A stretch of DNA of 21,066 bases from a virus, in IMG/VR virus record IMGVR_UViG_3300017743_000174, positions 1-21,066 of that record; one strand, written 5' to 3'. Under the pieces are notes generated by a model. It ran no database searches. It was given only the letters and a program-made list of their open reading frames with translations, and was not told where the DNA came from. Position 1 is the first letter of the stretch, and every line of letters starts with the position of its first letter. Made by a program: the position numbers and the translations under genes. Below, in pieces: positions 8,077 to 16,102 of this stretch.

Positions 8077-10224
8077 TTAAACTCCGTAACCTATAACTCC
8101 ATCCCCAACACCAGAGAAACCTTTATATTCTGTACCAGCACTACCTATTATTGAGTTTACTAAATCTTTTAAACTATCAACACTATTAGCATATTTTCCG
8201 GGATCAGCTGATAAAGCTGTTGAAATTATTTGTGATGTTCTATTCTCAGCATTTTCTGATTCTCTAAAAGCAAAGTCTGCTTGGTCTCTAAATTCTTGCC
8301 ATAAAAAAGCATTAGCAGAAGCAGTTAAATTAAAAGCATTTTGTGCATTCTGCATATTAACTGCATTTTGTGCAGCTGTAGCTGCTGTATTAGCTTGTCT
8401 TCGCCATTGTACATTAGCTGCTTCTACTTGAGCAGCATTGTTTGCATTAAATTGTTCTCTTTGAAAAGATAACTCAACATTATATTTATCTGCTTCTTGT
8501 TTTAATTTAGCATTTTCTTTAGCTATGTCAGCTGCTATTTGTGTATTTCTAGCATTAGCTGTATTTTGAGCTGCTACATTAAATTGATTTGTTGCATTTT
8601 GTTGTGCTATATTAGCTTGTGATATTTGTGCATTTAAATTAGCAGTAAATTGATTTATTTGATTTTGACTAGTAGCATTAAATTGTTTAGCAGCATTTTC
8701 TACTGCTTGATTACTCAACAATCTTTGTTGTTCTGCTTGAGCATTTAATACTATTGTTTGTTGTTCGTTACTTAAATTAGTCATATCCATAGCTAAAAAT
8801 GATTTTGCATTTTGAATAGATAATTGTGTATTGTAATTAGCTTCTGTTAAATTAGCTTGTGATAACAAAGCAGCATCTTGAATAATTCCTTGTTGTTTAG
8901 CAGAAGCATCTGTTAAACCAACTGTTTGTAAAAATTTACTATTAGATAATGCTGTTTGTTGGTCAGCACTAAACTGAGCCATATCTAATTGAAATACATT
9001 ATTAGCATTTTGTAAAGCTGTTTGTTGAGCAAACTCAGCTTCTTTAATATTAATTTGAGCTTCAATACTTCTTTCTTGATTTATAGAAGTTTGTATAGCT
9101 TGAGCATTTGATTGAGCAATAGGTAAAGCTGATTGAATAATTGCATTAAATAAATTATCTCTACCTACAGTTGAAGCACTTAATCCTCTATCAGCTAACA
9201 TTTGTTCTACAGTAGAGACTGCAGGTCTTGCCCATGTAGGTATTTCACCACTTTCAATTCCTGTTAATAAAGAATCCATTTGAGTACTAACTAAAGCTTC
9301 TTTTGGTAATCCTTCTATTAATCCTCTTTCTTCTTCTGAAACATCCATTAAAGCATTTTCAAGTGCTTCTGGGTTATTACCTAAATTACTAATAGTTTGT
9401 GAAGATATACCTGCTGTTTCTAATTGAGTTTTAGCTCTACTAACTCTTCTTAAATCTATACCAGATATTTTAGTTGCATTAGATAATGCTGCTGGACTAA
9501 GTACACCTGTAATTCTTTCAGTTAAAGCTCCTGTAGGAATTTCTACAGTAGCTGTTTGTGTAGAAGGAACTTTTTCAACTTGTAAAGTATCAGCTATAGC
9601 TTCATCACTAACAACACCTACAGCAGCTTCTGTTGTAGGAGCAGTTGGAACTAAAGAAACATCATCAATAGTTCCCGGAGTCATTGTAGGTACAGCACTT
9701 GTTTGTGCTGAATCAGCTACAGTACCTGCTTGTTCTATAGGAGGAGTAGTAATAGTATTTTGACCCATTCCTGAAACTTGAGGAACTATAGGTGTTTTAG
9801 TTCCAGTTATATATTGATTTTGTTCAGCTATAGGTGCTATAGGTTCAGGTTTAATTTCACCTGATATTATTCCTTGAGCTGTTTCTTTTGAAGTATTTGT
9901 TGCCATTGTTGTATCTGATTCTGTTGTTGATGTTGATGTTGGTGTTGGTGTTGTATTTGTTGTTGCTTTTACAAGTTGTCTATTTAATTCATTATTTATA
10001 TTTGAAGTATACTCACTAAATAATCCGGGTAATTTAGCATTATATGCATCTAAATTTTTTGTATTACCTCTAAATGCTTTAGGAGCAGGATTTTCTTTTT
10101 CATAATCAGTTTTCCATTCATCAAAAGTTTTTATACCACCATTAGCAGCTTGAACTCTACCACCTTCACGATAATCTTGTCGTACTGAACTAGTACCTGC
10201 TCTATAACCTTTACGTTTCTTCAT
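8077..10224 (-). CDS. Ala/Gln/Asn-rich virion protein, probable ejection protein
   Basis: 715 residues. It starts MKKRKGYRAGTSSVRQDYRE followed by a Gly-Gly motif (GGRVQAANGG), then an Asp/Lys-rich part, then a Thr/Pro/Ser-rich disordered region (about 85-235). The motif PTWARPAVSTVEQMLADRGL and SASTVGRDNLFNAIIQSALP lies around 330-370 and is the most conserved-looking part. From about 370 to 660 the chain is a long helical, Ala/Gln/Asn-rich region (for example QNAQNAFNLTASANAF) like the textures of T7 gp14 and of P22 ejection proteins. It ends in a short glycine tail, DGVIGYGV. There are no clear transmembrane helices or catalytic motifs. Only a weak AGG precedes the ATG, eight bases after the previous stop. 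I infer an internal, DNA-injection-associated component; a scaffold-like or tail-associated role is possible. Confidence 0.6.
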   Translation of the reverse strand: MKKRKGYRAGTSSVRQDYREGGRVQAANGGIKTFDEWKTDYEKENPAPKAFRGNTKNLDAYNAKLPGLFSEYTSNINNELNRQLVKATTNTTPTPTSTSTTESDTTMATNTSKETAQGIISGEIKPEPIAPIAEQNQYITGTKTPIVPQVSGMGQNTITTPPIEQAGTVADSAQTSAVPTMTPGTIDDVSLVPTAPTTEAAVGVVSDEAIADTLQVEKVPSTQTATVEIPTGALTERITGVLSPAALSNATKISGIDLRRVSRAKTQLETAGISSQTISNLGNNPEALENALMDVSEEERGLIEGLPKEALVSTQMDSLLTGIESGEIPTWARPAVSTVEQMLADRGLSASTVGRDNLFNAIIQSALPIAQSNAQAIQTSINQERSIEAQINIKEAEFAQQTALQNANNVFQLDMAQFSADQQTALSNSKFLQTVGLTDASAKQQGIIQDAALLSQANLTEANYNTQLSIQNAKSFLAMDMTNLSNEQQTIVLNAQAEQQRLLSNQAVENAAKQFNATSQNQINQFTANLNAQISQANIAQQNATNQFNVAAQNTANARNTQIAADIAKENAKLKQEADKYNVELSFQREQFNANNAAQVEAANVQWRRQANTAATAAQNAVNMQNAQNAFNLTASANAFLWQEFRDQADFAFRESENAENRTSQIISTALSADPGKYANSVDSLKDLVNSIIGSAGTEYKGFSGVGDGVIGYGV

Positions 10225-10232
10225 AACCTATT

Positions 10233-10475
10233 TTACTTAGCCTCGAAGAGTTTGTCAAGTTTTTCGTCTAATTTATCTAACCTATCTAAAAGGTCTCTCA
10301 TAACTGCTCTAGACTCATTTTTAGTTACATACTCTCTAGCAATCTCTTCTCTAGTTTTATTTAATAACACATCTAACCTTTTAGCTTCTTTAGCATTTTC
10401 TCTGATACTGTATAGCACTGGTGCAAGGACCAGAGTTATAAATGCGTTCCATATTAAATAAGATGAAAGTTCCAT
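10233..10475 (-). CDS. Small membrane-anchored coiled-coil protein (holin- or spanin-like candidate)
   Basis: 80 residues. One N-terminal hydrophobic segment (about residues 6-24, YLIWNAFITLVLAPVLYSI) is followed by a charged helix. The C-terminal 30 residues form a strong heptad pattern (LLDRLDKLDEKLDKLFEAK). There is no lipoprotein signal. A single membrane anchor plus a cytoplasmic or periplasmic coiled coil would suit a holin, an inner-membrane spanin subunit or a virion-assembly membrane factor; the sequence does not separate these. It has an excellent Shine-Dalgarno (AAAGGAGG, seven bases before the ATG), among the best in the window, suggesting high expression. It lies between the fibre-linked 114-residue gene and the ejection block, where phages often place lysis genes. 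No endolysin gene is adjacent. Confidence 0.6.
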   Translation of the reverse strand: MELSSYLIWNAFITLVLAPVLYSIRENAKEAKRLDVLLNKTREEIAREYVTKNESRAVMRDLLDRLDKLDEKLDKLFEAK

Positions 10476-10482
10476 CTAAGAA

Positions 10483-10490
10483 CCTCCTTT
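10483..10490 (-). promoter_or_regulatory. Strong Shine-Dalgarno of the 80-residue membrane protein
   Basis: AAAGGAGG sits in the 17-base gap between the preceding TAA (10493-10495) and the ATG at 10475, with seven bases of spacing. It confirms this start codon. Many other genes here have their ribosome site buried in the upstream gene; this one has its own. Confidence 0.8.
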
Positions 10491-10492
10491 GA

Positions 10493-10837
10493 TTAACTAG
10501 GTATACTAAAAGATTCGTCTGCTGTAGGGCTTACTACTGGATTAGTAATAACTGAATCTACTTGACTAGCAAACACTGTGTCCCAATGTGAAACAGGACA
10601 AAGTGCTACTAAGTCAGCTTTAGAAAAATCTCCTTTACCTTGTAGTGTAAAGTTAGTTTGAGCATCACCATTATCATCGGTATATGCTTGTTCAATAGCT
10701 TGATTAAATACAGACTTGTAATAAGTTGCATCGCCTTCGCTATCATTTTCGTAAGTGTATTCAAGTTCCCACTTAGCTACTTTACTATTCGCATCTTCAT
10801 ACGGTGTAGCTTTTGTTAAGTCTTTTGTTACTGCCAT
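10493..10837 (-). CDS. Hypothetical protein following the S74 fibre, 114 residues
   Basis: An acidic, soluble protein. The N-terminal half (MAVTKDLTKATPYEDAN, then KVAKWELEYTYEN) has alternating hydrophobic residues consistent with beta strands. A middle helix (YYKSVFNQAIEQAYTDD) follows, and the second half has FSKADLVALCPVSHWDTVFA and SQVDSVITNPV. I recall similar small proteins next to fibre genes in marine phages but know no function. The ATG lies three bases after the fibre stop, and its Shine-Dalgarno (AAGGAGA) is formed by the last codons of the fibre, so the two are probably translated together. A fibre-associated accessory or minor virion role is plausible from this coupling. Confidence 0.55.
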   Translation of the reverse strand: MAVTKDLTKATPYEDANSKVAKWELEYTYENDSEGDATYYKSVFNQAIEQAYTDDNGDAQTNFTLQGKGDFSKADLVALCPVSHWDTVFASQVDSVITNPVVSPTADESFSIPS

Positions 10838-10840
10838 TTT

Positions 10841-11203
10841 TTATTCTCCTTCTAAGGTTGTTATTCTTGCTTCTGCTGCTTCTAACTTTGCAGAAAGTTC
10901 TTGTATTGATTTGATTAATGGATAGATAAACATAGATTGTGCTAGACTTTCTGTGCCGTTAGAATCTTTTGACCATCCACCAAATCCAGAATGACCTACT
11001 TCATCTAATGCTGTTTTTACTTCTTGTGCTAACATACCATACAAAGTAGTTGTTGTATCCATTTCAGCTTTACCTTTACCTTCATAACCATCTGGAAAAT
11101 CATCACTGTTTCTCCAATTAAAAGTTACGGGTCTTAATTTATTAATAAAACTTAAACCTAAGTCTGTTGTATTAATGTTAGTTTTTAAATTTTGGTCAGA
11201 AAA
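10841..11203 (-). other. Peptidase S74 / intramolecular chaperone domain of fibre 2
   Basis: The C-terminal 119 residues. The motif RFSDQNLKTNI has the Ser-x4-Lys spacing of the endosialidase chaperone dyad (S911/K916). Downstream are FINKLRPVTFNWR, YGMLAQEVKTALDEVG and the terminal coiled coil SIQELSAKLEAAEARITTLE, in the usual order for this family. The AQEV motif is the conserved hallmark of the middle part. Cleavage is expected between F1633 and S1634. Confidence 0.9.
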
Positions 11204-14200
11204 TCTTGTCCAAGTTGCATTAGTATCAAAATTATTTTGAATTTTATTTCCACTTTTACCAATAGCAACTGAATTAGCACTAGAATCTATATCGTGTCCA
11301 ATAATAATATGATGGTCATTTGAACCAGCTGCTCCTCTTACATCAGAACCAATACCGATATTATAATTACCTGTTGTATTTGGTGTTGTGTCTTGAAGAG
11401 TTCGATAACCTATTGCAACATTTTCTGTACCAGTAGTATTACTATTTAATGCAAATATTCCAACTGCTACATTATTACTAGCTGTAGTATTTTCTGTTAG
11501 AGCATCTTTACCTACTGCTACGTTTCCAGCACCTGTTGTATTTGCATCTAAAGCTGTACCTCCAACTGCTACATTATTTGCTCCAGTAGTATTTAGACCT
11601 AAGGCAGTTCTTCCAATAGCTACATTACTGTCCGCTGTAGTATTTGCTTGTAATGCATCAACACCTATTGCTACGTTATTTGTTCCAGTAGTATTACTGT
11701 CCATACAATCATTACCGATTGCAACGTTTGCCTCTCCTGTGGTATTAACTTTTAATGCAAAAGTACCAACCGCTGTGTTATTAGCACCAGTAGTATTAGA
11801 ATCCATAGCATTAAAACCAGCTGCTGTATTATTTGCACCAGTAGTATTTGCTGTTAAAGAAAAACAACCTAATGCTGTATTGTTATTAGCTGTAGTATTA
11901 GCTCCTAATGCACCTTTACCAAAAGCAGCATTTTCAGAACCTGTAGTATTAGCATCAAGAGCTGTAGAACCTACTGCAGTATTGTTTGCTCCTGTGGTAA
12001 TTGCTAACAACGCTGAATTTCCAATTGCTGTGTTATCAGCACCAGTAACAGCTGTACTACCTGTTGCTCCTAAAGTAGCGTTACCTACTGCTGTGTTATT
12101 TAAACCTGTTGTTAAGTTTTGAGCAGCATAAGTACCAACTGCTACAGTGTTAGAACCTGTAGTTAAACCAACTCCAGATGAAAAACCTAACGCTGTGTTA
12201 TTAGCACCTGTGGTGTTTGCTACTAAAGCATCTGCTCCGACTGCAGTATTATTAGAAGCTGTGGTGTTACTTTGTAAAGAACCACTACCAACTGCTGTAT
12301 TAGAAGCACCTGTAGTATTTGCTCTAAGTGAATCATAACCTATTGCTGTGTTATTTGAAGCTGTAGTATTTAAACGTAGTGCATCGTGTCCAACAGCAAC
12401 ATTACTATCTCCTGTTGTGTTTGTAGCCATTGCTAATTTACCAATAGCTGTGTTTTCACTTGCAGTTGTATTGTTTAACAAAGCTTCTCTACCTATAGCA
12501 ACATTACCAGAACCAGTCGTTATAGATGACCCTGCTAATGAACCTAAAGCAGTATTTTCAGTACCTGTGGTGTTTGCTGTTAAAGCATCATATCCTATTG
12601 CAGTATTGTTGTGTGCTGTTGTGTTAGCATCTAAGGAATTTGTACCTAATGCTGTATTAGAAGCACCTGTGGTATTTGCTGTTAAAGCACCATAACCTAT
12701 TGCTGTATTACTAGATGCAGTTGTATTAGCATCTAATGCATAATTACCTATTGCTACATTATAGGCACCTGTAGTATTTGATAATAGTGAGTTTTCGCCC
12801 ACAGCTATGTTGTCAGCACCTGTAGTATTAGCATTTAAAGTATTATAACCAAAAGCTTGATTTCTACTACCTGTAGTATTATTAACTAGAGAGCTTCCAC
12901 CTACTGCTGTATTAGTAGACCCTGTAGTATTTGCTATTAAAGCACTTTTACCAACTGCGGTATTGTTAGAAGCTGTGGTGTTTGCTGTTAATGCACCTTG
13001 TCCAACTGCTGTGTTACTAGCTCCTGTAGTATTTTGTCCTAAAGCAGATGCTCCAAGTGCTGTATTGTTATCTCCAGTTGTATTAGAATCAAGAGAAAAA
13101 GCTCCTATTGCTGTGTTTAATGAACCAGTAGTAATATCGTTTAGAACATTAGCACCTACAGCTGTGTTATTGTCACCTGTAGTCAAAGCTGCAAAAACAT
13201 CTACACCTAAACCAGTATTGTAGTTAGCAGCATCTATAGTACCAGTAGCATCATCACCAAACATAATTGATGAAGTACCAAAGGCTTTATATTTTAATGC
13301 TGAACCATTAATAGTTAGTACGTCTGTTTCTGTAGTACCTGTTACGTCTAATCCTGTTGAATCTATAACTGCTCTTTGAGTACCACCAGTATCAAATCTA
13401 ATTTTATCTTCGTCAGAGCTTTCTTCTACTTGAATCATGGTATCACTATCAGCATCAACTAATTGAGTAGCTGTAGTAATACTAGTGTTTGTTGAAGTTA
13501 TTGCTTCTACTAGTACACCATTTGAAGGTGCTGAACTAAAAGTAAGAGTTGCACCACTTACTGAATAAGTAGATTTACTTTGATAAACACCATTTAAATA
13601 AACTGAAACATTATTTTCATGTACTGGTACAGTTGGTAAAGTTAAAGTAGTATCACTACCATCACCAGTCATAGTAGCTATAGTATTATTAGAACCACCT
13701 ACAGTTGTTACTGAATGGTAAACAGTTATAAGTCTACCACTAGCCGGAGCTGTAGCAAAAGTTAATGTAGTTCCTGAAATTGAATAAACATTATGAGCTT
13801 GGAAAACACCATCAATAAATACCATTAAGTTATTTTCTTCATCAGGAGCATTGCTTAATGTGAATGTAGTATCAGAACCATCACCAGTAAAGGTATTGGT
13901 ATCCATATTAGTACCACTACCACTACCAGCTATAGAACTCCATTGGTCTGTATAACCTTCAAATCTAGCAGTTTCTGAGTTGTATCTAAAGTAACCTGCT
14001 GCTGGACTTCCGGGTCTTTGAGCTGAAGTACCTACAGGTACATGTATTGAATCTGTATTAGAACCTAAATCTAAACTTACGTCAGGACTAGCATTTCCAA
14101 TTCCTACTCTATTATTTGTAGCATCAACGACTAAAGTAGTTGTATCAACAGTCAAACCATCAGATACGACTGTTCCTGTAACGTCTATACCGTCTGTTTT

Positions 14201-16099
14201 AGTAGCTAACTTAGTTGCATTGTCAAATTTTAATCTAGCTTCGCCATCTTGTATAAACTGTGCAGAAATTTCTGTTCCTGCTGCATTCATTATTCTGACA
14301 TCATCACCAAGTATTCTAATTTGTCCTGTACCTGCATCTTGAATAAAGCTATTACTACCATCATGGTAAATCTGTAAATCTGAACCTGCTCCAAAGATAG
14401 CTTTTCCATTATCGCTAAGTTTTATATCATGATTAAATATTGCTGTTCCTGCATCTGAACCATCAAGAGTTAAAGCTGTAGTATCTAAAGCACTAGCATC
14501 AGAAGTTCTGAATACTATGTCTGCATCTACTGTATTATGGTCTATGTAAGCAGTACCAGAAGATTTAAACCTTAAATTATTTTCTGCAAATATACTATCG
14601 TTAGTACCAACCAACACTTGAAGTGAAGCATCAAGAGTTCCTGTTACGTCTATTCCAGTTGAGCTAGTAGCAATTTTTACTGAATTATCGTGATATAAAA
14701 CTACAGCACCATCATCATTCATAATAGCGTAAGTGTCGCTAAAATCAGGGCTATTAAATGATATAACACTACTGCCAGTTAAATAAAGACTACCAGTTCC
14801 ACTATCGGCTATGTAAGAATGACTGCCATCGTGATAAATTTTTAAATCTGAACCTGCTCCGAATACTGCTTTATCATTATCACCAAAATTAATGTCAGCA
14901 CTTGTTGTTAAACCATCAGTTGTTATTACACCTGTAACGTCTATACCTGTTGAAGTTGTGGCTAGTTTTACGGAATTGTTGTGATAAAGCTGTATTGTTC
15001 CATCATCAACAGTATTAAGAAAAACTTCACTACCACCAGCTTTCATTAACCAAATATTGTCAGAGCCTTCTATTATTAAGTCACCAGTACCACTATCTTT
15101 TATATAACTATTAGACCCATCGTGATAGATGGATAAATCTTGTGAAGCACCAAACTGAAGTCTATCATCAGTTGTACCACTACTATCACCAAACTGTATT
15201 AGATTACCATTAGTGTCTAATGTGCCACCAAGTTGCGGACTTGTATCTTCTACAACTTCATTAGTTGCAGCAACTGTAGTATCTACATAAGCTTTAATAG
15301 ATTGTTGAGAAGCAATACCTGTAGCACTGTTTGATGCCATGTTGTCTTCATCAAGAAAAGCTTTACCGTCAAGTAAATTTAATTCAGCTGCAGTTGCAGT
15401 AACACCATCAAGGATATTTAACTCTGCTGCAGTTGATGTTACTCCATCAAGTATATTAAGTTCTGCTGCAGTTGAAGTTACTGTAGTTCCATTAAGAGCA
15501 AGAGTATCTATTTCAGCAGTGCCATCAATAAATATGTTTCGCCATTGTTGTGAAGAACTACCTAAGTCATAAGAGTCATCATCATCTGGAATAATGTTAG
15601 AATCTACATCAGCTCCAAAGACTACATTATCAGTAGCTGCATCACCCATTGTAATTGTACCACCATTAAAGGTAGTTGTTCCTGTTACTGTTAAGTTACC
15701 ACCTACAGCTACGTTGCCTGTAGTAGTTAATGAATCAGTATAAGTATCTTTAAAACGTAATGAAGTTGTTCCTAAATCTATATCACTATCAGTAACTGGA
15801 AGTAAAGCACCGTCTTGTAATCTTATTTGTTCTACTGCAGAAGAAGATACTTCAACATAAAAGCCCCATCTATTATTAGTACTGTCTATAACTATTTTAT
15901 TTAAAAAGTCTAAATCACCAATAGTATGAATGTTACCACCTTGTCCAGCAGTACCATCATGTCTGTGTCCAGTAGATGTAGCACTACTAGAAGAATATGC
16001 AAAAGCATTTACTAATTGATTAAATTCATTATTAAATAATGCTGCTGTTATAGTATCGCCATCTGCGAAAGAACTTTGTCTTGTATACGTCTGTGCCAT
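10841..16099 (-). CDS. Giant tail fibre with beta-roll-type repeat array and C-terminal peptidase S74 chaperone
   Basis: 1752 residues; the largest gene in the window. In order: an N-terminal virion-attachment-like region (1-70, with GDTITAALFNNEFNQLVNAF and GHRHDG); strand-rich fibre segments (100-205); three 13-residue TSTAAELNILDGV repeats (208-246); three modules of about 85 residues containing (L/S/K/Q)IYHDGS(N/H)S (303-643); a linker with SAQRPGSPAAGYFRYNSETA; two copies of a roughly 70-residue domain starting TGDGSDTT (738-866); about 35 copies of a 17-residue NNTAVGxxALxxNTTG repeat (976-1577); and an S74 intramolecular chaperone (about 1634-1752) with S1634 and K1639 in SDQNLK. A heptad coiled coil ends the chain. 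S74 proteins trimerise and cut themselves before the serine, so the mature fibre should end at F1633. The Shine-Dalgarno AGGAG is seven bases before the ATG. Likely a host-recognition fibre; the receptor is unknown. Confidence 0.88.
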   Translation of the reverse strand: MAQTYTRQSSFADGDTITAALFNNEFNQLVNAFAYSSSSATSTGHRHDGTAGQGGNIHTIGDLDFLNKIVIDSTNNRWGFYVEVSSSAVEQIRLQDGALLPVTDSDIDLGTTSLRFKDTYTDSLTTTGNVAVGGNLTVTGTTTFNGGTITMGDAATDNVVFGADVDSNIIPDDDDSYDLGSSSQQWRNIFIDGTAEIDTLALNGTTVTSTAAELNILDGVTSTAAELNILDGVTATAAELNLLDGKAFLDEDNMASNSATGIASQQSIKAYVDTTVAATNEVVEDTSPQLGGTLDTNGNLIQFGDSSGTTDDRLQFGASQDLSIYHDGSNSYIKDSGTGDLIIEGSDNIWLMKAGGSEVFLNTVDDGTIQLYHNNSVKLATTSTGIDVTGVITTDGLTTSADINFGDNDKAVFGAGSDLKIYHDGSHSYIADSGTGSLYLTGSSVISFNSPDFSDTYAIMNDDGAVVLYHDNSVKIATSSTGIDVTGTLDASLQVLVGTNDSIFAENNLRFKSSGTAYIDHNTVDADIVFRTSDASALDTTALTLDGSDAGTAIFNHDIKLSDNGKAIFGAGSDLQIYHDGSNSFIQDAGTGQIRILGDDVRIMNAAGTEISAQFIQDGEARLKFDNATKLATKTDGIDVTGTVVSDGLTVDTTTLVVDATNNRVGIGNASPDVSLDLGSNTDSIHVPVGTSAQRPGSPAAGYFRYNSETARFEGYTDQWSSIAGSGSGTNMDTNTFTGDGSDTTFTLSNAPDEENNLMVFIDGVFQAHNVYSISGTTLTFATAPASGRLITVYHSVTTVGGSNNTIATMTGDGSDTTLTLPTVPVHENNVSVYLNGVYQSKSTYSVSGATLTFSSAPSNGVLVEAITSTNTSITTATQLVDADSDTMIQVEESSDEDKIRFDTGGTQRAVIDSTGLDVTGTTETDVLTINGSALKYKAFGTSSIMFGDDATGTIDAANYNTGLGVDVFAALTTGDNNTAVGANVLNDITTGSLNTAIGAFSLDSNTTGDNNTALGASALGQNTTGASNTAVGQGALTANTTASNNTAVGKSALIANTTGSTNTAVGGSSLVNNTTGSRNQAFGYNTLNANTTGADNIAVGENSLLSNTTGAYNVAIGNYALDANTTASSNTAIGYGALTANTTGASNTALGTNSLDANTTAHNNTAIGYDALTANTTGTENTALGSLAGSSITTGSGNVAIGREALLNNTTASENTAIGKLAMATNTTGDSNVAVGHDALRLNTTASNNTAIGYDSLRANTTGASNTAVGSGSLQSNTTASNNTAVGADALVANTTGANNTALGFSSGVGLTTGSNTVAVGTYAAQNLTTGLNNTAVGNATLGATGSTAVTGADNTAIGNSALLAITTGANNTAVGSTALDANTTGSENAAFGKGALGANTTANNNTALGCFSLTANTTGANNTAAGFNAMDSNTTGANNTAVGTFALKVNTTGEANVAIGNDCMDSNTTGTNNVAIGVDALQANTTADSNVAIGRTALGLNTTGANNVAVGGTALDANTTGAGNVAVGKDALTENTTASNNVAVGIFALNSNTTGTENVAIGYRTLQDTTPNTTGNYNIGIGSDVRGAAGSNDHHIIIGHDIDSSANSVAIGKSGNKIQNNFDTNATWTRFSDQNLKTNINTTDLGLSFINKLRPVTFNWRNSDDFPDGYEGKGKAEMDTTTTLYGMLAQEVKTALDEVGHSGFGGWSKDSNGTESLAQSMFIYPLIKSIQELSAKLEAAEARITTLEGE
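11369..13174 (-). repeat. Tandem 51-bp repeat, about 35 units (17 residues each), in fibre 2
   Basis: Residues 976-1577 consist of consecutive units with consensus NNTAVGxxALxxNTTGA. Thirty-three of 35 units are exactly 17 residues; unit 22 has 21 (NATLGATGSTAVTG insertion) and unit 35 has 20 (TLQDTTPNTTG). The xNTAVG core resembles the left-handed parallel beta-roll repeats of YadA-type adhesin heads, and similar NTTG-rich repeats occur in S74-ending adhesins of Bacteroidetes. Nucleotide copies differ at many synonymous positions, so the array is old or has been under selection rather than freshly expanded. Confidence 0.93.
13502..13888 (-). repeat. Duplicated ~70-residue beta domain (TGDGSDTT type) in fibre 2
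   Basis: Two copies begin at residues 738 and 811 (73-residue period). Both share TGDGSDTT(F/L)TL, ENN, V(F/Y)(I/L)(D/N)GV(F/Y)Q, YS(I/V)SG, TLTF and AP(A/S) at matching positions. This looks like a small beta-sandwich repeated as a stalk element just before the 17-residue array. Confidence 0.8.
14171..15193 (-). repeat. Three IYHDG fibre modules in fibre 2
   Basis: Residues about 303-390, 406-488 and 563-643. Each contains an FG(A)xxDLxIYHDGSNSYIxDxGTG core, a strand pair, a (V/K)-(K/L)-(L/I)AT-type segment with (Y/F)(H/D)(N/D)(N/A) just before it, and a closing GIDVTG. A related single copy is in fibre 1 (19332-19397). The modules are probably beta-helical stalk segments. Confidence 0.85.
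15362..15478 (-). repeat. Three 39-bp repeats (TSTAAELNILDGV) in fibre 2
   Basis: Residues 208-246 read TSTAAELNILDGV, TSTAAELNILDGV, TATAAELNLLDGK. The first two protein copies are identical. Such AELN(I/L)LDG repeats are common in phage tail fibres and often precede a helical joint. Here they are followed by helical QQSIKAYVDTTVAATNEV. Confidence 0.9.
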
Positions 16100-16102
16100 T
16101 TA

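Noticed and set aside
10252-10461. Plus-strand 69-codon open frame opposite the membrane-anchored coiled-coil gene.
   Set aside because: It mirrors the heptad codons of the minus-strand gene, which itself has a strong ribosome site and credible protein features.
11369-13174. Regular short-period repeat that could be mistaken for a CRISPR or minisatellite array.
   Set aside because: The units are coding, in frame, diverged at synonymous positions, and there are no identical direct repeats separated by unique spacers.
11739-13223. Several plus-strand open frames with repeated AVLLAPVVL-type sequence, looking like hydrophobic repeat proteins.
   Set aside because: They are the antisense of the 51-bp repeat array. 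The period is a multiple of three, so any stop-free unit stays stop-free when repeated. No ribosome sites or independent context.
15339-15572. Plus-strand 77-codon open frame with repeated SSILSSAAVEVT sequence.
   Set aside because: Antisense of the three 39-bp TSTAAELNILDGV repeats in fibre 2.
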